A DNA stretch of 64,000 nt, from positions 282,412,165 through 282,476,164 of the forward strand of contig CM061142.1 of assembly GCA_030789695.1 (NCBI GenBank), read 5' to 3'. Source of the DNA: Scilla litardierei. Taxonomy: Eukaryota; Streptophyta; Magnoliopsida; Asparagales; Asparagaceae. How positions within the stretch are numbered: position 1 is the first letter of the stretch; the number at the start of each line of letters is the position of its first letter. Made by a program: the position numbers and the translations under genes. This document shows, in pieces, positions 56,035-64,000 of the stretch. The notes under the pieces are model-generated. The model made no database searches and was not told where the DNA came from. It worked only from the letters and a program-made list of their open reading frames with translations.

Positions 56035-57593
56035 TGACGTGCGTCTATATTTCATATATTCACGCACGTTTTCTTTTGTGTTTCTCCGTGTTTTCCGCCG
56101 TCTCTTGTTCGTTTTCGTATGTTTTCCCGTTTTCTTTCACTTTTCTTTGATTGTCCATGATTGCAGGAGTTCGACCACGTAGGGGACCTTTTACGATGAT
56201 ATCCCAAGTCCCCGGAGCAACGGGAGAAGTCACGCGTGATCCAGGGGGTCAAACGGCGAAGTACTCATCTTTCTGCCCCTCACCCGGTCGGTTGGTCATC
56301 TCCAACCGATCGGGTGATGCACGCGTGCACCAACCGACCGCTACCGCAGCTCACGAAGAAGTCACCCGACCGGTTCACAGACCGGTTCTGCGGGCGGCTG
56401 TTCTCTGTCTTTTCGAGCAGAATTCCAACCGATCGGGTGACTCTCACCCGATCGGTTCATCTGTAGCTGAGAAAAAGAGCTGAAGACATGGGCGTCGAAC
56501 CGACCGGTTCACCCGACTCCTCCAAGATCCAACCGGTCGCTCAAGAACTCACCCGATCGGTTCATGAGATCGGGTGAAAACTCGCCGTTTTCTGTGATTT
56601 ATCTGTAACGGATCAACAGATCGGTTGACTTGTCACCCGATCGGTTGATCCGAAAATCTATATATATGACCCCTAGGGTTCCAGAAACGGGAGAGTTGTA
56701 TTTTTTTACTGTTTTATTTCCTTGTGACGGCTGTAATTGTTACTCTTAAGTAAGTTTTCAGATCTTTCTAATTTTTTAGTATTGTCTTTACTACTCCTTT
56801 ACTTCCGCATTGCAATTGTCGGATTATGATTCTAACGGTTAAATTTCATTTAGATTGCTTTTTCATGAATTTTTGTGAGTAGTTCCCAAATCTGGGATTT
56901 TGGTGGAAGCCCCTTCGGGGGCTCTTCCCGATGCGTCCATAGGGTTAGGAAATCGATAGGGAGTAGGAATCTAACGGTTACGCGGGGTGTTTCATTGTCA
57001 TCGGTGGGAAAAAGACTGCCTTTGACCGTCGGGCCAAGGGGGAATAAACTTGGCGGTTGACTCCCTAGCCAAAGCTCACGCCTTTAGCGTAGACGCCGAA
57101 TCCTAGCACGCGGGAGCGGCAGGATGAGACGTCGGGAGATATCGTTGCGGACTTGGTGCTCCCGGGATCGATCAGTGTTTATGGACACGGGAGTGCCCAC
57201 TGATCGAATCCGGGAAGTCCGGTGTATCATCCTGGGCACCGACCGGAATATCGGGCCCATGGGACGCCGGTACCACTTTCAGAGGCAACGTCTCACCATT
57301 AGACCCTAATCCCGATCGCTATCCATACCCGTAGGCCGTAGCGGCGAGAGTCTCTCGTCGGGTCGGAAACCAAAGTCCCGGGTTTACTTTCTTTTTGTTC
57401 ATACGCTTTCATTTCCTTTCGTGACAACCAACCACCGATTCGGGCTAGCTCGCCCCTCGGGGTGATTTAGGTCCTACCTGACCCAAGCACAACCTCGCCT
57501 CCCTGAGTTCGATATTCCCGCACCCTACACTAACCGTGAAACTTGCGGTAAACGACACCGCGCCGCCGCGCACATCACGCGGGGCGCCGGTCA
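56035..57593 (+). mobile_element. E5 3' LTR
   Basis: 1559 bp, nearly identical to the 5' LTR, with array about 56284-56650 and TATA about 56658. Followed by TSD GGTGC. Confidence 0.93.
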
Positions 57594-57933
57594 GGTGCAC
57601 CTAGCCGGAACAAGTAACACTAGTATGTAGCGATGCTACGCAATCACGATGAGTATTCAAGCATGCAATGACATGAGCAGATAATTCGCATACCGTTAAT
57701 TAAATTAAACGTGACAGGCGAAATGCAATGACATGAACATATTCGCGTACCGTTAATTAAATTAAACGTGACAGGCGAAATGCAATGACATGAACATATT
57801 CGCGTACCGTTAATTAAATTAAACGTGGCAGTTAAAATGCAATAGCAGTTAAGGATGCATGGATGACATGAACAGTTAATACGCGTACCGTTAAGGAAAG
57901 TAAACGTGACATACAAGCATGATGAAAGTGACG

Positions 57934-57995
57934 GACCAAGCTTCGTTGTCAAGCTAGGTCAATGGCGTCTAAACGGCTATCCTTTTACCGTCTAG
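57934..57995 (-). other. Hairpins A and B (E4 LTR)
   Basis: Minus strand: A (57969-57995) CTAGACGG/CCGTTTAG around TAAAAGGATAG; B (57934-57960) GACCTAGC..GCTTGGTC around TTGACAACGAA, as in E1. Confidence 0.6.
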
Positions 57996-58547
57996 TCTCT
58001 TTTACGCTAAAGCAAGGTAAATGGCCTAAGACATGGCCTAAATCAAGAGATGCAAGTTTCACTTGCCTAGCACCGGGGATTTACGATCACTTCGTCACAC
58101 GGATGCTATATACGGGGGAAATCGCTGTTGTGGGGGAAACAAGCACCAAACACTTGAAATTAATTAGGGTTTCACAAAAATTATAAATAAGTTATGAAAA
58201 CAACGGTAGAACGATTTCTTACCGAGAGGAAGCGGAAGAAACACTCCGGGGAACCCTAGGATCAGATCTGGAAAAGATTGGAGAAGTTTGGGGAAACTAG
58301 GGTTTTGGGGGATTTGGGGATTTTGATGGGTTTTGATGGAGATTTGGGGAAGATGAGGGGTAGATATAGGAGATGGATGGATTGGATGATGGATTTAGGG
58401 CTTGGAATGGAGAAATGGAGCTTGGAGGAAGATGGGGGCTGAAGGAGGGAGATTTTAGGGTTTTGGGTCGTGTTGGAGAAGAAGAAGTCGAATGGGTTGG
58501 GTTTAAATAGGCTAGGCTGGCGGCTGCCCAGAAATTAGGGTTTTAAC

Positions 58548-58975
58548 ACTGGTTAGTCGGTCAAAGAGCAACCACTGACCGACTAGTTTGGCAACTAGTC
58601 GGTCGGTCGACCAACGCAGACCGACTAAGTGCAAACAGTAACTCCTGAACGAAAATAGGATTTTAGAGTTAGTCGGTCCATGAACAATTACTGACCGACT
58701 AGTTTGGCATCTAGTCGGTCGATGAACGTTCTTAGACCGACTAAGAGTAAACAGTAACTGATACAAAAATAATTTGATGAGTTAGTCGGTTCAAGAAGCA
58801 TTGCTGACCGACTAGTTTGCAACCTAGTCGGTCAACCAACGTTCTTAGACCGACTAACGATAAACAGTAACTCCTGAGAAATTTAGAAAGCTAACTAGTC
58901 GTTCCAAGAAGGATTGCCGACCGACTGGATCGTCATCTAGTCGGTCGGTGGCCCTTCTTACACCGGCTAATGAGC
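58548..58975 (-). promoter_or_regulatory. Palindromic AGTCGGTC array (E4 LTR)
   Basis: Inverted AGTCGGTC/GACCGACT pairs as in E1, just upstream (minus strand) of the E4 TATA. Confidence 0.6.
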
Positions 58976-59238
58976 ACAGAAAGTACCGATACGGATCGCG
59001 GGGCCCCAGGATCGATTCCTAAGACTCCTAGGCTTGATCTAACAGTTAGATATGACCGTTATGAAGTCTGTCACGAGTGACATACTTCGAAATCGACAAT
59101 CCTAAGGAAGAAGCGAGAAAATACGACGAATCGATCGAAAATGAAACTACGGAGACGAAAACCACACAAGAGGAGAAAATCCACTAAAACATATATTATA
59201 TTATATTAAATCCAGATTCATGAAAAGCAGTCGTTACA

Positions 59239-59254
59239 TCCTCCCCAACTTAAG
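59239..59254 (-). other. Polypurine tract of E4
   Basis: CTTAAGTTGGGGAGGA on the minus strand, directly before the LTR start. Confidence 0.88.
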
Positions 59255-59284
59255 AAAAATTCCGTCCTCGGAATTTCCAAAAAC

Positions 59285-62200
59285 TCACGAGTCCGGAAAC
59301 AAAAGTGGGAAACGCTCTCGCATCTCATCCTCACTCTCCCAAGTAGACTCTCCAGGTGAACCGTGTCGCCACATCACCCTTACAAGATTGACAATCTTGT
59401 TCCGAAGCGATTTCTGACGCCTGTCCAGAATCTGCACTGGATGCTGGTCATACGTCATATCGGGGCGAACGGTAATCTCCGATAAATCCACCGCATGAGA
59501 CGGATCGCTAATGTATCGACGAAGCTGCGACACATGGAAAACATCGTGAACTCCTTCCAAAGATGGCGGCAAGGCCAAGCGATAAGCTACCTCGCCAACC
59601 CTCTCCAAAACGTCAAACGGTCCAATGTATCGCGGGCTCAACTTTCCACGCTTCCCGAAACGAATCACACCACGATTCGGGGAAATCTTCAAGAACACAT
59701 GGTCGCCCGGCTGAAACTCCAAAGGACGACGTTTAGCATCCGCCCAATGCTTAAAACGGTCCTGAGCAATTCTCAACCTCTCCCGAATATTCCTGACGAT
59801 ATCCACGGCCTCCACGATCATCTCAGGTCCCAACAACTCTCGATCACCAACGTCATCCCAACTCAATGGCGATCGACATTTCCTACCATAAAGAGCGGCG
59901 AAAGGCGCCATGCCAATACTCGCCTGGAAGCTGTTGTTGTAAGAGAACTCCACCAAATGTAGATGGTCCTCCCACGAACCCTTGAAATCCAACATGCACG
60001 CCCTCAGCATGTCTTCCAAAATCTGAATCGTCCTCTCGGACTGGCCATCCGTCTGCGGATGGTATGCAGTGCTGAAACTCAGACGCGTACCCAAGCTCTT
60101 CTGCAAACTCTGCCAGAACTGAGATGTGAACCTCGTGTCTCTGTCAGACACGATACTCACGGGGACTCCATGAAGTAGCACAACCTCCTCCATATATCTC
60201 CTCGCTAGCGCCTCAGTGGACTGTCCCACTCGGAACGGAATAAAGTGCGCGGATTTGGTCAATCGATCTACAATCACCTAAATCGCGTCATTCTGCTTCG
60301 GACTCCGAGGTAGTCCAGTCACGAAATCCATAGTGATGTGTTGCCACTTCCACTCCGGAATCGGAAGCGGTTGTAGCAACCCGGCCGAACGCTGATGCTC
60401 CGCCTTCACTTGCTGGCAAACCAAGCACTTGGCTACACTCCGAGCCACGCCCCTCTTCATACCATGCCACCAATAATTCAGACGAAGATCCTGGTACATC
60501 TTGGTGCCACCAGGATGCACAGAATACGGCGAACTGTGTGCCTCCATCTTCAACTCCTCTCTGATATCCCCAGCTGGCACACACAACCTGGCTCCAAACC
60601 TCAGCGAGCCATCCTCATGAATCAAAAAGTCAGTCCGCAGACCGGCTTCCACCATCTCCCGAATCTTCATCAGCTTCGGATCCTCAGCCTGGCCAGCCTT
60701 AATCCGATCCACGATCGTCGACTGTACCTGCATGTACATCAACGAAGAAGCCTCCCCAGGAAGAACAATCTCAACACCAGACTCGCAAAAATCCTGCTGC
60801 AATCTCCACTGCGAGGTCAAAATCATCACCGCCGGAAGCCTACTCAAAGCATCCGGAACCACATTCACCTTGCCAGGGTGAAACTGCAAATCAATATCAT
60901 AATCCGCCATAAGCTCCAACCATCGACGCTGTCGCATGTTGAGCTCCTTCTGAGTGAAAATATACTTCAAGCTTTTATGATCGGTGAAAATCTTCACTTT
61001 CTCACTCAGCAGGAAGTGCCTCCAAATCTTAAGAGCAAACACGACGGCAGCCAACTCCAAATCATGCGTCGGATAATTCTTCTCATGAACCTTAAGCTGA
61101 CGAGACGCATACGCCACAACATGCCCGTGCTGATGCAACACACAACCGAGACCCTTGCCAGAAGCATCGCAAAAGATCTCAAACCCACCGCTGCGATCAG
61201 GCATAACAAGAATAGGGGCACTCGTCAACCTCTCCTTCAGAACACCAAAAGCACTCTCACAATCACCCGACCAAACATAAGCAACATCCTTCCGTGTCAA
61301 CCTGGTCATCAGCTCAGCAATACGAGAAAAATCCTTAATGAATCGCCGATAATAACCGGCAAGTCCAAGGAAACTCCGAATCTCAGACGCCGACGACGGA
61401 ACAGGCCACTCCCTGATGGCCCGAATCTTCTCGGGATCCACTGAAATACCATCTCCAGTCACCACATGCCCGAGAAAAGCAACTCTATCCAGCCAAAACT
61501 CGCACTTTGAAAACTTAGCATACAACCGATGCTTCCTCAAAATCTCCAACACCGTCCTTAAGTGCGAGGCATGCTCTTCCTCCGACTTCGAATAGATCAG
61601 AATGTCGTCAATAAAGATAACGACAAACTTATCCAAAAAATCGTAGAAAATCAGGTTCATCAGATTCATGAAAACTGCGGGCGTGTTAGTTACGCCGAAA
61701 GGCATAACCACAAACTCATAGTGTCCATACTTCGTCCTGAACGCTGTCTTCGGAACATCTCCCTTCTTCACCTTCAACTGATGGTAACCACTCCTCAGAT
61801 CCAATTTTGAAAACACCCTCGAACCTCCAAGCTGATCAAAAATATCATCGATGCGAGGCAACGGGTATTTATTCTTAATAGTTACCGCATTCAACTCCCG
61901 ATAGTCCACGCACATGCGACGCGAACCATCCTTCTTCTTAACCAACAACACCGGTGCTCCCCACGGAGACACACTAGGATTAATATAGCCCTTCTGCAAA
62001 AGCTCATCCAACTGCTTCCGCAACTCTTCCAACTCTGCAGGTGCCATATGATACGGCGCCTTCGAAATCGGTTGCGCACCTGGAACAAGATCGATAGAAA
62101 ATTCCAAAGCTCGATCAGGCGGCAAACCAGACACCTCCTCGGGGAAGACGTCGCCAAAATCTCGCACCACAGCTGGCCACTCCAGCTCCATCTGCATAGC

Positions 62201-63851
62201 CACAGCCTCCACCGGCCTGGCCCGAAATCTGACAGGACCAAGCGAATTGCTACCACGACTGAACTCAAACACTGGATGTCCGGGGATCTCGAACACCACC
62301 TTCTTCCTCCTGCAGTCGATCGTAGCATTGAAGCTCGCAAGCCAATCCATCCCAAGAACTGCATCATAGTTGATGATGTCATGGACAATGAAATCAGCAC
62401 AAAGCTCACGTCCACAAACCACCAACGGGCAAGAATTGCACCCACGATGCACCGAGACTACACCGTTCCCTGTGACGATATTCCAACTCTTAGGAAGAGA
62501 GGACGTCGACAAGGAATGCTTCTCCACGAAGCTCCGGGCCAAAATGCACATCGATGCACCAGAGTCAAAGAGGACTCATGCAGGGAACATGCAAACCAAA
62601 ACCACACCTAACAAGCAATTAACAATCAAATCCTAGTCTAGCAAACAATCATGAGCAAGCAACCAATATAATCAAAATCAAATTAACTAAGGAAGATAAA
62701 TAGCTAGAATGCGCGTTACCTGCAATAACTTCATCCACGGCCATGCTCTCCTCCTCAGTCATCAGGAAGGCATGCCCTCTCGGTGGAACAGCCTGCCGAA
62801 AGGCCTGTCTCTGTGGAACAAGGGGCGCTCCACGTCCAACGGGCACAGGAGCTCGCTGCTGCAACGGCTGTGCTGCAATAGGAGCCCGCCAAGGCTGCCT
62901 CGACTTCGGACACTCCCGGATGGTGTGGGCAGGATCTCCGCAGACAATGCACTGCCCTAGAAACCTCCTACACTGATCCCTGAGGTGTCCAGTCTTGCCA
63001 CAGAAATGGAAAATCTTCAGAATAGGCCCTCCTGGCCTCTTGAACTGCACCGGATGACTAGGCTTGAAACCAGGCCTAACCACCGCCCTGGCCTGCTCCA
63101 TAGGCCTCTTCCCAGCTCCAGAAACATGTCCCTTCCTCTGATTCAAATTTAACTCTTGCCGCCTCGCAGCAATCAGAACCTTCTGATATGTCTCCAAGTC
63201 ATAAGAGGTCACAAAGCTCTGAAGCTCCAAGGCAAGTCCCTGAAGAAATCGCTGAGCTTTCTCATCGGCATCCTGCACCATCTTAGGTGCAAACCGACTG
63301 AGCCTCGTGAACTCCTGGTGGTACTGATCCACCGACAAGCTCACCTGCTTCAGATCTATGAAGCGCTGCAGCATCACCTGTCTAGCAGCCTTCGGGAAGA
63401 ATTCTCCATCAAATCTGGACTTGAAGGTAGCCCAGACGATCGGCTCCACTAGCATCTTCTCTTCAGCATCCCACCAATTCCTGGCGTTATCCTTCAGCTG
63501 CCTCTTAGCCAGATCAACCCATCCAGCCGGGTTAATCTTCGCCATTGCCAAGTTATCCTCAATGTTCCTTATCCATTCGTCGGCAGCCAGAGGACCCTCA
63601 GAACCATCAAAGTATGCGGGACCCAGCTCCCGAAATTGCTTCGCTCCTGGCTCAGAGCGAGGGGCATCGGGAAGAGCCCGGGCAGCTCGAGCAGGTGGAG
63701 CATTCTGGACTTGCAAAAGCACGCCCTGCTGCACTTGCATCATCTGGATCATCATCCGCATCATCTCACCGCTGGTGGGTTCCCGCTCAGGCTCCTCATC
63801 ATGAGGGAGCGCACCACTGCCCCCACCACGGGTGAAACGCCTTCCTGCCAT
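59285..63851 (-). pseudogene. Nearly intact gag-pol of E4, Tekay/Del chromovirus
   Basis: ATG at 63851 (MAGRRFTRGGG). Exon 1 to 62720 encodes Gag and two zinc knuckles. After the 112-nt intron the frame runs to 59285 with retropepsin (LFDSGAS), reverse transcriptase ([29 protein letters not shown]), RNase H ([21 protein letters not shown]), integrase (zinc part near 60470; [22 protein letters not shown] near 60030), a GPF-type module ([10 protein letters not shown]) and a chromodomain-like tail ending FPLLFPDS. About 1484 codons in all. Only two stops: TGA 62579-62577 before the protease and TAG 60280-60278 in integrase. The first zinc knuckle has Phe where its first Cys should be. This is the closest thing here to an autonomous partner for E2/E3, but as it stands it is inactive. 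Confidence 0.92.
62608..62719 (-). other. Intron between Gag and protease in E4 (112 nt)
   Basis: Minus strand donor TTGCAG|GTAACG and acceptor CTTGTTAG|GTGTGG. Splicing joins Gag to the protease in frame; unspliced, Gag gains a short tail (ending LVACS) and stops at 62649. Same place and length as in E1. Confidence 0.7.
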
Positions 63852-63994
63852 CTAGTGACACGGAGAACAAATCAGATTAGACTCATATCTTATGACTCGG
63901 ACGTCAAACTTAATTTATTGGACATTCTAATATTATTATCGCTATTCCAAAATTCGCAGTTACAGAAGGACCTGCATGGGCCACCACTAAAACC
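63852..63994 (-). other. Post-LTR leader of E4 with putative primer site
   Basis: Minus strand TGGTGGCCC at 63986-63978, nine bases after the LTR end, as in E1-E3. The 5' LTR of E4 begins at 63995 and lies beyond the window. Confidence 0.6.
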
Positions 63995-64000
63995 TGTCAC

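Larger units (their letters stand above)
46876..57593 (+). mobile_element. E5, Athila-type element without RT/integrase (TSD GGTGC)
   Basis: Two 1559-bp LTRs (46876-48434, 56035-57593) differing at about 11 positions by eye (0.7%), TSD GGTGC, tRNA-Asp primer site, gag-protease ORF, a spacer with a TATA box, a second long ORF, and a purine tract. No reverse transcriptase, RNase H or integrase motifs lie between 51369 and 52366, where Athila elements carry pol. Young insertion in the 3' LTR of E4. Confidence 0.93.
57594..59238 (-). mobile_element. E4 3' LTR, proximal segment
   Basis: On the minus strand starts TGTAACGACTGC at 59238 and runs to the E5 insertion. It contains the motif array (about 58975-58548), TATA CTATTTAAACCC (about 58510), a possible leader intron (58067-58222) and hairpins A/B (57934-57995). 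It lacks the MITE-like insert seen in E1. Whole LTR about 2.5 kb. Confidence 0.92.

Noticed and set aside
60395..61444. 349-codon plus-strand frame opposite E4 pol
   Set aside because: It is the antisense shadow of the reverse transcriptase/RNase H coding, with no known domain.

Overview
The window is plant nuclear DNA from an angiosperm I cannot place further. It is almost entirely nested LTR retrotransposons: Ty3/gypsy chromoviruses of the Tekay/Del type, an Athila-type element, Ty1/copia Sireviruses, and two large non-coding derivatives (LARDs). Remains of a Mutator-like transposase gene, one short viroplasmin/RNase H1-N domain gene and little else lie between them. No rRNA, tRNA or CRISPR was seen.

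Layout. E1 (1-8990, +): Tekay element with the 5' LTR cut by the window edge, a decayed gag-pol and a 3.0-kb 3' LTR. It sits in the 5' LTR of E2 (8991-26012, +), a LARD whose 3' LTR is split by a second LARD, E3 (14080-23365, TSD CCCAT). E2 itself interrupts a Sirevirus LTR, E8 (26013-27909, -). Between 27910 and 29957 lie the small viroplasmin-domain gene and a MITE-like repeat. E6 (29963-36958, -, TSD TTTGA) is a gag-only Sirevirus. A solo LTR, E9 (38556-40397, TSD TTCAC), lies in possible host DNA. A MULE transposase pseudogene (42429-43265) is cut by Sirevirus E7 (43266-45992, -). E7 is cut by Tekay element E4 (45993-64000, -), and the 3' LTR of E4 is split by E5 (46876-57593, +, TSD GGTGC), an Athila-type element that has gag-protease and an extra 3' ORF but no reverse transcriptase or integrase.

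How the pieces relate. E1, E2, E3 and E4 share LTR ends (TGTAAC...GTGACA), a post-LTR leader and a series of small hairpins whose loops are nearly invariant while their stems differ but stay complementary. E1, E3 and E4 also share a 35-codon acidic micro-ORF inside the LTR, the only plausible protein of the LARD E3. E1/E4-type elements are the natural candidates to supply proteins to E2/E3. E1 and E4 carry a 112-nt intron that separates gag from pol, and E1 has a 70-nt integrase intron that E4 lacks exactly.

The best leads for something undescribed are the LTR micro-ORF with its covarying hairpins, five invariant-loop hairpins in solo LTR E9, and palindrome arrays placed just upstream of the TATA box in LTRs of unrelated superfamilies. 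Sequence comparisons, substitution counts and base pairing were done by eye.
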